This document shows positions 1 through 7,443 of a DNA stretch of 31,294 bases, piece after piece. The translations under genes and the position numbers were made by a program. The DNA comes from Nitrospirota bacterium (lineage in GTDB: Bacteria > Nitrospirota > CAKKRA01 > 9FT-COMBO-42-15), in the NCBI GenBank assembly GCA_023248415.1, contig JAHFEP010000003.1, positions 1,637 to 32,930 on the forward strand, written 5' to 3'. The stretch's first letter is position 1; each line of letters begins with the position of its first letter. The notes beneath the pieces are model-generated. The model saw nothing but the letters and a program-made list of their open reading frames with translations, did not search any database and was not told where the DNA came from.

Positions 1-1250
1 GCTGCCACAAAAGAGGGAAGCCCCTTTTCTCCTTTGAGCACATCTTCAATAAGGGCAATAACAGCATCTGCAACCCTTGGATGGAATTGCGTGCCTGAAT
101 GCAGTTTTAATTCACTAATAACTGCATCAAGGGTGAGCGCCTTTCTGTATGCCCTGTCAGAGGTCATTGCATCAATAGTATCAGCAGCGCCAATTATGGC
201 AGCGCCGATTGGTATCTCATCAGCCTTTAATTTATCAGGATAGCCTGTACCGTCGTATTTTTCATGGTGATAGCCTGCAAGGGGCGAAAGCTCTCGCAGA
301 GAGCTTATGGAATCTATAATCTCCATTGTAACAACAGGATGCCTTTTCATTAAATAAAGCTCCTCTTCATTTAGTTTGCCGGGCTTGTCAAGGATGGCTA
401 AAGGGGTTGTAGTTTTTCCAAGGTCGTGGAGATATGCAGCATGCCTTATCTTTTCAATCTCTTTTTCTTTTAAACCCATCTTTCTTGCAACGGCCTCGCT
501 GTATTTTGCAACCCGCTCTGTATGTCCGCTTGTGTACGGGTGTTTTGTATCAACAATCCTGCCAAAGAGCCGCAGGACTATCTCAACAAAATTTGAAGAT
601 ATGGTCACTTTACATTCAGGGACAATATTTAATACATTAGAAAAATGCAATGGTATTTTGTTATCCTCTAATAATTCATGAAAAAATACGCCCCCATTCT
701 TATTTTTCAGATCCAAGACAGCAGGCCATAATTCCTTCTTATATTCCCTGCCTGCGTGTGTCCTGAAATAGTCATATACCTCTGTAATATTGGGTTTGGC
801 CGCCTTTCTTAAAAACAGGTCAAAGCTGTCTGCTATGCGGATTATCTGGCTGCCTATAGAAATTGAATCGCCTTCCAACCCATTTGGATAACCATCGCCA
901 TTCCACCATTCATGGTGGTTAAGAACGAGGTCTGAGATTTCATTAAATCCTGGAATCTCAGAAATAATCTCCGCGCCTTTAGTTGTATGATTCTTTAGCC
1001 ATGGGAGCTCCTTCTGCTCCTCCTTTTTTGGATGGTCAGTTACATGCTCCCTGAATCCCATTGCGCCAATATCGTGCAAAAGGGCTGCATAAAATACAGC
1101 GCTTACCTTTTTAGGGCAAATAAGTTCAGCAAGATAAAAGGAAAGGACAGAGACCCTCCATGCATGATAAAGATTTCCATTATCCTGATAATCCAATATC
1201 ATTGATATTGCAGGTAAAACCTCTTTTAGAAAGCTCTTGCTTGTTTCCAT
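1..1250 (-). CDS. Tandem HD-GYP domain protein, 3' end beyond the window
   Basis: The open frame runs 416 codons from ATG at 1248-1250 and leaves the window without a stop. Two HD-GYP phosphodiesterase-like domains lie in tandem. The first has HD at residues 59-60 and HHEWWNGDGYP at 112-122. The second has H243, LHDLGK around 274-279 and HHEKYDGTGYP at 328-338. HD-GYP domains hydrolyse cyclic di-GMP or related dinucleotides at a di- or tri-iron centre, and both copies keep their metal-binding His/Asp and the GYP loop. No membrane segment or receiver domain is visible, so the protein appears cytosolic, and its input signal is unknown. No Shine-Dalgarno precedes the ATG; a possible promoter abuts it. 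The length and any C-terminal extra domain cannot be judged from this window. Confidence 0.9.
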   Translation of the reverse strand, partial: METSKSFLKEVLPAISMILDYQDNGNLYHAWRVSVLSFYLAELICPKKVSAVFYAALLHDIGAMGFREHVTDHPKKEEQKELPWLKNHTTKGAEIISEIPGFNEISDLVLNHHEWWNGDGYPNGLEGDSISIGSQIIRIADSFDLFLRKAAKPNITEVYDYFRTHAGREYKKELWPAVLDLKNKNGGVFFHELLEDNKIPLHFSNVLNIVPECKVTISSNFVEIVLRLFGRIVDTKHPYTSGHTERVAKYSEAVARKMGLKEKEIEKIRHAAYLHDLGKTTTPLAILDKPGKLNEEELYLMKRHPVVTMEIIDSISSLRELSPLAGYHHEKYDGTGYPDKLKADEIPIGAAIIGAADTIDAMTSDRAYRKALTLDAVISELKLHSGTQFHPRVADAVIALIEDVLKGEKGLPSFVA

Positions 1251-1256
1251 AATTTA

Positions 1257-1284
1257 AATATACCAAATTATTACCAAAAGGCAA
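1257..1284 (-). promoter_or_regulatory. Candidate promoter of the HD-GYP gene, possibly leaderless
   Basis: Read on the minus strand, TTGCCT (1279-1284), a 16-base spacer and TATATT (1257-1262) stand directly before the ATG at 1250. Only six bases separate the -10 box from the start codon, so transcription would begin at or next to the ATG. No ribosome-binding site is present. The -35 match is moderate. Confidence 0.35.
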
Positions 1285-1318
1285 GGCAGTTTAATGCCAT
1301 CAAAATACTAAAAGAAAG

Positions 1319-1372
1319 AGCGAGTGAGCCTTTAGCCCTGAGCAAGGCCTAAGGGGAGGAACCTCGCTTTTT
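1319..1372. other. Intergenic hairpin-forming segment
   Basis: AGCGAG (1319-1324) pairs with CTCGCT (1363-1368), which runs into TTTT. Inside, CCTTTAG and CTAAGG can pair around 1329-1352. It could be a weak terminator reading rightward, a small structured RNA, or a relic of a mobile repeat. The long inner loop makes a classical terminator unlikely. The rest of 1251-1446 holds only the flanking promoters. Confidence 0.3.
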
Positions 1373-1397
1373 AGAGATATTTTTAGCCATATTTTTC

Positions 1398-1425
1398 TTG
1401 AATAAAATATAAAAGGTGTTATAAT
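1398..1425 (+). promoter_or_regulatory. Sigma-70 type promoter of the RDD gene
   Basis: TTGAAT (1398-1403), a 16-base spacer and a perfect TATAAT (1420-1425) precede the ATG at 1447. A ribosome-binding site GGAGGG sits at 1438-1443. The short leader of about 15 bases fits a simple constitutive start. Confidence 0.65.
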
Positions 1426-1446
1426 ATAAGAATTTCTGGAGGGTTT

Positions 1447-1875
1447 ATGGAAGAGACTGCGGAGGGCGCAAAGACCTATCCAAAGGCAAATACACTAAAC
1501 AGGCATCTTGCGAAGTTTATAGATATATTAATTGCCCTTGCCATTTCTAAGCTGCTTCCGCCTGTTGGATTTTTTGCAGGACTGCTTTATATAATAATTG
1601 CTGACGGTTTTTTTGATGGACAGAGTATTGGCAAAAAACTGATTGGCTTAAGGGCAATTGTATTAGCTGAGGGCAAAAAGGTGGGCTTCAGAGAGGCCAT
1701 TATAAGAAATATCCCTTTTGCAATTGCATATACGCTTTGTCTAATCCCTTATGTTGGATGGTTCCTTGCAATTATAATAATCGGGCTTGAGGCAATCCTG
1801 ATAATAGGGAATGAACAGGGGTTGAGAATAGGCGACGAGATAGCAAAGACACAGGTAGTAGATTATAATAAATAA
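1447..1875 (+). CDS. RDD family inner-membrane protein
   Basis: This 142-residue protein has three hydrophobic stretches (about residues 24-54, 93-108 and 111-121) and the RDD-family layout. It has an N-terminal RHLAKFIDILIA with Arg and Asp, a central DGQSIGKKLIGLRAI, then FREAIIRNIP, and a late acidic IGDEIAKTQVV. RDD proteins are small membrane proteins of mostly unknown function, with some proposed ion-transport roles. The gene has its own promoter and is separated from mreB by a hairpin terminator, so it looks monocistronic. Family assignment is confident; function is not known. Confidence 0.8.
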   Translation: MEETAEGAKTYPKANTLNRHLAKFIDILIALAISKLLPPVGFFAGLLYIIIADGFFDGQSIGKKLIGLRAIVLAEGKKVGFREAIIRNIPFAIAYTLCLIPYVGWFLAIIIIGLEAILIIGNEQGLRIGDEIAKTQVVDYNK

Positions 1876-1877
1876 GA

Positions 1878-1912
1878 ATAGGTCTTATAGGACATATAAG
1901 ACCTATATTTTT
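1878..1912 (+). terminator. Intrinsic terminator after the RDD gene
   Basis: A perfect 11-bp stem, ATAGGTCTTAT (1878-1888) with ATAAGACCTAT (1896-1906), has a 7-base loop and is followed by a T-rich tail at 1908-1912. It lies between the RDD stop codon and the mreB ribosome-binding site AGGAGG (1916-1921). The stem is AU-rich, so termination may be partial, allowing read-through into mreB. Confidence 0.65.
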
Positions 1913-1932
1913 ATCAGGAGGTTATCTATAAA

Positions 1933-2964
1933 ATGCGGTTTGATTCTTTCTTCGGTTGGTTTTCTAATGACCTTGCTATAGACCTTGGGACTGCAAATAC
2001 ACTGGTTTATGTGCGGGGAAGGGGTATTGTCAGCAATGAGCCGTCTGTTGTTGCCATTCAAAAGGCTACTGGAAAGGTATTGGCTGTAGGTTCAGAGGCA
2101 AAGAGGATGCTCGGCAGGACGCCGGGAAATATCGTTGCAATCAGGCCAATGAAGGATGGTGTAATTGCAGACTTTGAGATAACAGAGCTTATGCTAAGGC
2201 ATTTTATTACTGCGGCGCACAACAGGGCAACCTTTGTGCACCCGAGGATTATTATAGGCGTTCCTTCCGGCATAACACAGGTTGAACAGAGGGCAGTAAA
2301 GGACTCTGCACTCTTAGCTGGCGCAAGGGAGGTATATCTTATTGAACAGCCTGTTGCAGCAGCCATTGGCGCAGGCATGCCTATCTCAGAGCCGTCAGGC
2401 AATATGGTGGTTGATATAGGCGGCGGCACAACCGATATTGCAGTTATCTCACTTGGAGGCATTGTATACAGCAAGTCAATCAAGGTTGCCGGTGATAAGA
2501 TGGATGAAGCCATAACAAGTTATATTAAGAGAAAATATAATCTCCTCATTGGAGAATACATGTCAGAGCAGATAAAGTTTGAGCTTGGCAATGCCTATCC
2601 ATTGGAAGAGAAAAAAACTATGGTAATAAAGGGACGCGACCTTGTATCAGGCATACCAAAGACACTGATTATTGATGATGCAGAAATCAGAGAGGCGCTG
2701 TCTGAGCCTATAACAGCTATTGTGAATGCCATTAAGGTTGCCTTAGAGAATACACCGCCTGAACTTGCAGGGGATATTATAGATAAGGGTGTGGTGTTAA
2801 CTGGCGGCGGCTCCTTGCTGAAAAACCTTGATACGCGGTTAAGGGAAGAAACAAACCTTCCCATTATCACGGTTGATGACCCTTTAACCACTGTTGTTAT
2901 AGGAACAGGAAAGGCCCTTGAAGAGCTGGATTTACTAAAAAGGATAATGGTACTATCGTCATAG
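1933..2964 (+). CDS. mreB: Rod-shape determining actin homologue MreB
   Basis: The 343-residue protein has the family's full length and all nucleotide-binding motifs of the actin fold. These are DLAIDLGTANTLVYV near the N-terminus (phosphate 1), VVDIGGGTTDIAVISL in the middle (phosphate 2) and VVLTGGGSLLKNLD near the C-terminus (adenosine). MreB polymerises under the inner membrane and guides the elongasome (MreC, MreD, PBP2, RodA), all encoded downstream. The start has a strong AGGAGG at 1916-1921. An N-terminal MRFDSFFGWF stretch fits a membrane-binding amphipathic segment. Unlike the rest of the cluster, it is separated from mreC by 205 bases containing a palindromic repeat, so mreB may be uncoupled from the downstream genes. 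Confidence 0.97.
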   Translation: MRFDSFFGWFSNDLAIDLGTANTLVYVRGRGIVSNEPSVVAIQKATGKVLAVGSEAKRMLGRTPGNIVAIRPMKDGVIADFEITELMLRHFITAAHNRATFVHPRIIIGVPSGITQVEQRAVKDSALLAGAREVYLIEQPVAAAIGAGMPISEPSGNMVVDIGGGTTDIAVISLGGIVYSKSIKVAGDKMDEAITSYIKRKYNLLIGEYMSEQIKFELGNAYPLEEKKTMVIKGRDLVSGIPKTLIIDDAEIREALSEPITAIVNAIKVALENTPPELAGDIIDKGVVLTGGGSLLKNLDTRLREETNLPIITVDDPLTTVVIGTGKALEELDLLKRIMVLSS

Positions 2965-2998
2965 TTGATGTGATGAAAAGGATTCAAGGAAAAACACT

Positions 2999-3115
2999 AA
3001 ATTCTAATATCTAAATCCTAAGCAAATTCAAATGACCCAAATTCAAAATGGTTTTGAACATTTGAATTTTGTATTTTGATATTGTTTAGAATTTAGAGTT
3101 TCGGATTTTGAATTT
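2999..3115. repeat. AT-rich palindromic intergenic repeat between mreB and mreC
   Basis: About 117 bases form a large imperfect palindrome. The left arm has AAATTCTAATATCTAAAT and CAAATTCAAATGACC. The right arm carries the reverse-complement equivalents, such as CATTTGAATTTTG, TTTAGAATTTAGAG and GATTTTGAATTT. The centre is near 3050 around TCAAAATGGTTTTGA. It has no coding potential. The layout, and a type of sequence I recall as dispersed in several environmental genomes, suggest a non-autonomous MITE-like element; copy number cannot be tested here. Confidence 0.55.
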
Positions 3116-3169
3116 ATCTTAAAACCTTTTTGAGGAAAGACTAAATTAAATATATAAGTCTGCAATTAA

Positions 3170-3988
3170 GTGAATAAGCCTCATTTTTTTTACACCCATA
3201 AAAAGGGAATTCTCCTTATAGTAATTCTCCTGATAGCAGTTATCCTCATGTCTCCTAATCTGCAGAGGAGGCCGCGCTATTATCTGATTGAAAGGCCTAT
3301 CGTTTTTATCATTTCATCAGTCCAGTCAGGCATTGCCTACACAAAAGAGAGTATCAGCAGGATATGGAGCGGCTATATAAACCTTGTCAGGGTGCAGGAA
3401 GAGAACGCAAGATTAAAAAAAGAATTAGAGACCCTGAAGGCAGAGAATAGCAGTTATAAAGAAATGGTTTACTCCTTTGAGCATATGCAGGCGCTTCTAA
3501 GCTTTAAGGAGGCTGCTCCGCATAAGACCATATCTGCACGGATAATAGGCAAGGATACCTCAAATCTCTTCAAGACCTTTACAATAGACCGCGGGGAAAA
3601 AGACGGAATAAAAAAGGACATGGTTGCAATTGCGCCAGAGGGTATAGTTGGAAGGGTTATAAGAACATCAGGCAGCTCATCCCTTGTGCTTCTATCAATT
3701 GACAGAAACAGCGAGATTGCTGCCATTATCCAGAGGACAAGGGACGAGGGCATTATTGAAGGCAAGGGAAGCGGCCTTGCGCATTTAAAATATATCCCTG
3801 TCTTATCTGATATAAAGGACGGTGATATAGTCATTACATCAGGGCTTGACGGCATATATCCAAAGGGGCTGAATATCGGCAAGGCCATATCAGTTAAAAG
3901 AGGCGATGCAGCCCTGTTTCTGGAGATAGATGTGATGCCTGATGCGGACATTGCAAGATTAGAGGATGTCCTTATAATAGTCAATTAA
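3170..3988 (+). CDS. mreC: Rod-shape determining protein MreC
   Basis: This 272-residue protein has the MreC plan. A short cytoplasmic N-terminus is followed by one membrane helix (about residues 13-27), a coiled coil (about 70-100, with ENARLKKELETLKAENSSY) and a periplasmic beta domain with DRGEKDGIKKDMVAI, GIVGRVIR, LSIDRNSEIAAIIQRTRDEGIIEG and DGDIVITSGLDGIYPKGLNIG. MreC is the periplasmic scaffold linking MreB/MreD to PBP2 and RodA. Translation starts at GTG: an in-frame TAA stands immediately before it, so no longer form exists. No good ribosome-binding site is visible, which is odd for a cluster member. mreD starts one base after the stop. Confidence 0.95.
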   Translation: MNKPHFFYTHKKGILLIVILLIAVILMSPNLQRRPRYYLIERPIVFIISSVQSGIAYTKESISRIWSGYINLVRVQEENARLKKELETLKAENSSYKEMVYSFEHMQALLSFKEAAPHKTISARIIGKDTSNLFKTFTIDRGEKDGIKKDMVAIAPEGIVGRVIRTSGSSSLVLLSIDRNSEIAAIIQRTRDEGIIEGKGSGLAHLKYIPVLSDIKDGDIVITSGLDGIYPKGLNIGKAISVKRGDAALFLEIDVMPDADIARLEDVLIIVN

Positions 3989-3989
3989 G

Positions 3990-4508
3990 ATGAAAAGAGC
4001 GCTTCTTATAGCAATTGGTTTATTAATTATCACGTTCCAGTCCAGTCTTGCTGATAACATTGCCCTATGGGGCGTAAAACCTGATATAATATTTATATTC
4101 GTATATGCCATTGGCTTAATCTATAATGAAGAGAAGGCCATGCTCATGGGTGCCGGCTTTGGCCTTGCAGCAGATATTTTTTCAGGGGGACTGCTGGGCC
4201 TGAATCTTTTATCAAAGGCAGCAACAGGTTTTGCTGCAGGGGCGCTTGGCAAGAGGATACTTAACATGCGCCTGAGACTGCAGATATTGGTAATATTTTT
4301 TGTTACAATGTTAGAAGTTATGCTGCAAATAATCCTATTATCTGTTTTTTCAAAAAACATTATGTTCTCTGTTGGAATAAAAATAATCTTTTTGCAGGCA
4401 TTATACAACAGCCTTTTTACATTTTTATTCCTCTGGCCTCTTATTAAAAGGCTGAAGAGGGAAAGGGAATGGCTGTTATCAGCAAAGGAATCCATTTTAA
4501 TCAGATAG
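3990..4508 (+). CDS. mreD: Rod-shape determining membrane protein MreD
   Basis: The 172-residue, very hydrophobic protein has five or six predicted membrane segments and typical MreD features. These include the N-terminal IGLLIITFQSSLADNIALWGVKPDIIFIFVYAIGL region split by a loop, then GFGLAADIFSGGLLGLNLLSKAATGFAAGALGKR. MreD works with MreC in the inner membrane as part of the elongasome. The gene starts one base after mreC and is followed 8 bases later by mrdA, so the three are almost certainly co-transcribed. Length is normal for the family. Confidence 0.93.
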   Translation: MKRALLIAIGLLIITFQSSLADNIALWGVKPDIIFIFVYAIGLIYNEEKAMLMGAGFGLAADIFSGGLLGLNLLSKAATGFAAGALGKRILNMRLRLQILVIFFVTMLEVMLQIILLSVFSKNIMFSVGIKIIFLQALYNSLFTFLFLWPLIKRLKREREWLLSAKESILIR

Positions 4509-4516
4509 GATAAAAA

Positions 4517-6334
4517 ATGTTAGAGCATCAGGAAGATTTAAATCATTTACAGAGAAGGTTTCCCATACTCATTGCATTTGTTATTTTAACCTTTCTAATA
4601 CTTGTAATCAGGATAGGTTATCTTCAATTAATAAAGAGCGGTTATTTTAGAGAACTCTCTGAAAGCAACCGCTTAAGGAGCCTGCCGATAGAGCCTTACA
4701 GGGGACTGATATTTGACAGGAACGGCGAGCTCCTTGCGCATAATATACCGGGCTTTCACCTCTCTGTTATACTTGAAGACCTGAAGAATAAGGAATCAAC
4801 AATAAAAAGGGTCAGTGAGCTGATAGGCATATCAGAGAAAGATATCAAGGCAAGATTGGCTGCGAGGAAAGATACCTATCCATTTGCTCCTGTAAGAATC
4901 AAGGAGAATATCAGCAGGAAAGAGGTGGCTGTAATTGAGGCAAATAAGCTGGACCTGCCAGGAATTGTGATAGAGGGAGTCAGCCGCAGGGAATACAGAC
5001 ATGGGAATATGGCATCGCATCTGCTCGGATATGTAGGCGAGATTACCCAGACCCAGCTTGATAATTTTGAAGATGACTCAGTATACCCCGGCATTACTGC
5101 GGGTCAGGACGGCGTTGAAAAAACGCATGACCCGATATTACGCGGCAGAGCAGGCTATAAACAGGTAGAGGTTGATGCATACGGCCATGAGATGAATGTC
5201 TTTGGTGTTAAAGAGCCTGTGCGGGGAGATGATATCTATCTTGCCATAGATGTTAATCTGCAGAAGATAGCAGAGGATGCGCTTGGAGCTGAATCAGGCG
5301 CTGTTGTCGCAATAGATACAAGAAACGGCGATATACTTGTTATGGCAAGCCACCCGACTTATGACCATAACCTTTTGTCAAAAAGATTAAATGCAAAGGA
5401 TTGGGAGGCGCTTATCAATGACCCTTCAAAGCCGCTTAATAACCGTGCTATACAGGGCATCTATCCCCCTGGTTCTGTTTATAAGATTGTAACTGCCTCT
5501 GCAGTGATTGAGACAAATGTCCTGAACCCTGAAGATAAGATTTTTTGCAAAGGAGGGCTTCAGTACGGCAAACGATTCTACCGCGACTGGAAGGCAGCAG
5601 GCCACGGCAATGTAGCATTGCACAGGGCAATAGTAGAGTCCTGCGATGTATATTTTTATAATGCTGGAATTTCCCTTGGGGTAGATAAGATTGCTGACTA
5701 CGCCTTCGGGTTTGGACTTGGGGCGCAGACAGGCATTGACCTTCCATCAGAAAAGGCCGGGCTTATACCAACTACCTCGTGGAAGCTGACTGCAAGAAAA
5801 GAGGAATGGATTGCTGGCGAAACGCTTTCAATTGCCATTGGCCAGGGATATGTGCTTACAACGCCAATGCAGCTTGCAATGCTTATCAGTGCAGTTGCAA
5901 ACTCAGGCATCAGATATCAGCCGAATAGTGTATGGGCAATTAAGGATAAGGCAGAGGGCGAGACTTACAGGTTTCCGCCTGTTGAGACAGGAAGGGTTGA
6001 TTTAAAGGAAGAGACCTTTCAGATATTAAGGGATGCATTACGCGGCGTTGTGAATGAGCAGGGCGGCACAGGAGGAATCGCACGTTCAGCGCTTGCAGAG
6101 ATCGGCGGGAAGACAGGCACTGCACAGGTTGTTGCAATGAAGCCTAATAGGTCAAAGGCGCTTTTAAAGGAAAAAAGATTTAAAGACCATGCGCTCTTTG
6201 TTGCCTTTGCGCCTGTGTCTGAACCAAAGATTGCAGTTGCAGTTGTTGTAGAGCATGGGGGCAAGGGAAGCGCTGCTGCTGCGCCGATTGCTAAGAAGGT
6301 AATAGAAGGGTATTTAAAAAATGTTGGACATTAA
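4517..6334 (+). CDS. mrdA: Penicillin-binding protein 2, elongasome transpeptidase
   Basis: The 605-residue class B PBP cross-links new peptidoglycan during side-wall growth. It has one N-terminal membrane helix (about 16-36) and the dimerisation domain with EPYRGLIFDRNGELLAHN. The transpeptidase domain keeps the three catalytic motifs: SVYK with the acylated Ser320, SCD at 375-377, and KTGT at 532-535. Length and motif spacing match PBP2 rather than the division enzyme PBP3. The 3' end overlaps rodA by 14 bases, which suggests translational coupling of the transpeptidase with its glycosyltransferase partner. Confidence 0.97.
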   Translation: MLEHQEDLNHLQRRFPILIAFVILTFLILVIRIGYLQLIKSGYFRELSESNRLRSLPIEPYRGLIFDRNGELLAHNIPGFHLSVILEDLKNKESTIKRVSELIGISEKDIKARLAARKDTYPFAPVRIKENISRKEVAVIEANKLDLPGIVIEGVSRREYRHGNMASHLLGYVGEITQTQLDNFEDDSVYPGITAGQDGVEKTHDPILRGRAGYKQVEVDAYGHEMNVFGVKEPVRGDDIYLAIDVNLQKIAEDALGAESGAVVAIDTRNGDILVMASHPTYDHNLLSKRLNAKDWEALINDPSKPLNNRAIQGIYPPGSVYKIVTASAVIETNVLNPEDKIFCKGGLQYGKRFYRDWKAAGHGNVALHRAIVESCDVYFYNAGISLGVDKIADYAFGFGLGAQTGIDLPSEKAGLIPTTSWKLTARKEEWIAGETLSIAIGQGYVLTTPMQLAMLISAVANSGIRYQPNSVWAIKDKAEGETYRFPPVETGRVDLKEETFQILRDALRGVVNEQGGTGGIARSALAEIGGKTGTAQVVAMKPNRSKALLKEKRFKDHALFVAFAPVSEPKIAVAVVVEHGGKGSAAAAPIAKKVIEGYLKNVGH

Positions 6335-7436
6335 ACAGATATATAATTTTGAATGGAAATTTTTGGGGATTATCTTGCTTATTTCAGGCATCGGCATCCT
6401 TACAATATTCAGCGCTACCTACGGCTTTGCTGTCCATGCAACACCCTATTACCAGAAACAGCTCTACTGGATTGCTATTGGACTTATGTTTCTCTTCATT
6501 GCTGCCGCCATTGACTATCATACAATAATAAAGTACGCGTATGTAATCTATGCTGTTACTATAATACTTTTAATAGCTGTGCTTATTAAAGGAAGGACAG
6601 GCCTCGGCGCACAAAGGTGGCTCTCTCTCGGCTTCTTTTCTTTTCAGCCGTCTGAGCTTGCAAAGATTGCGATGATAGTATTGCTGGCAAGATACTTTTC
6701 TGATAAGAAGGTTAAGGCTGGCTTTGGGATGAAGGACTTGATTCTTCCTGCAGCTCTTCTTTTAATCCCTCTTGGTTTGATATTAAAACAGCCTGACCTT
6801 GGCACAGCTCTTCTGCTCTCCTTTATCTTTCTTATGATTATACTTCTTGCAGGCATAAGGCTGAAAGCAGTTCTTGCCACGTTGTTTGTATGCATCCTGA
6901 CAATACCCTTCATTGCGCACTATTTCTGGGGTATGCTAAAGGGTTACCAGAAGAACCGCATCCTTGCCTTTTTTGATCCAGAGATGGATCCGCAGGGCAT
7001 TGGCTATCATATCATACAGTCAAAGATTGCAATAGGCTCCGGCGGCCTGTTTGGCAAAGGTCTGCTTCAGGGGACGCAGAATAAATTAAAATTTATTCCT
7101 GAAAAGCATACTGACTTTATCTTCTCTGTCTTTGCAGAGGAGTGGGGTTTTATCGGCGCCCTTGTCCTCTTATCAATATATCTGGTATTGATACTATGGG
7201 GCATAACCATTGCTTACAAGGCAAAGGACAGGTCAGGTGCGCTGCTTGCCGCTGGCGTGGTATGCATGCTTTCTTTTTACCTTATTGTTAATGTTGGCAT
7301 GACAACCGGCATCATGCCTGTAGTCGGGATACCGCTTCCATTGATGAGTTATGGAGGAACATCTATTATTACAACCATGGTTGCGCTTGGGCTGCTTATT
7401 AATGTAAAGATGCGGAGGCTGTTGTTGTTTTATTGA
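6321..7436 (+). CDS. rodA: RodA, SEDS peptidoglycan glycosyltransferase
   Basis: The 371-residue polytopic protein has about ten membrane segments. SEDS landmarks are present: GRTGLGAQRWLSLGFFSFQPSELAKIA (split here by a helix boundary), KQPDLGTALLL, and EKHTDFIFSVFAEEWGF with the catalytic-site Asp. Near the end are GIPLPLMSYGGTS and a terminal LLINVKMRR. RodA polymerises lipid II and works in complex with PBP2, whose gene overlaps its start. A ribosome-binding site (AAGGG) lies inside the end of mrdA. The next gene starts 7 bases after the stop. Confidence 0.96.
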   Translation: MLDIKQIYNFEWKFLGIILLISGIGILTIFSATYGFAVHATPYYQKQLYWIAIGLMFLFIAAAIDYHTIIKYAYVIYAVTIILLIAVLIKGRTGLGAQRWLSLGFFSFQPSELAKIAMIVLLARYFSDKKVKAGFGMKDLILPAALLLIPLGLILKQPDLGTALLLSFIFLMIILLAGIRLKAVLATLFVCILTIPFIAHYFWGMLKGYQKNRILAFFDPEMDPQGIGYHIIQSKIAIGSGGLFGKGLLQGTQNKLKFIPEKHTDFIFSVFAEEWGFIGALVLLSIYLVLILWGITIAYKAKDRSGALLAAGVVCMLSFYLIVNVGMTTGIMPVVGIPLPLMSYGGTSIITTMVALGLLINVKMRRLLLFY

Positions 7437-7443
7437 AATTATT

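Noticed and set aside
34..681. Plus-strand frames at the left edge
   Set aside because: They lie opposite the HD-GYP gene, whose catalytic motifs are unmistakable.
2058..2987. Long minus-strand open frames opposite mreB
   Set aside because: They mirror the codon pattern of mreB, have no ribosome-binding sites and encode no recognisable domain.
3469..3984. 171-codon minus-strand frame opposite mreC
   Set aside because: Antisense shadow of a clear MreC; low-complexity Ser/Ile-rich translation without a domain.
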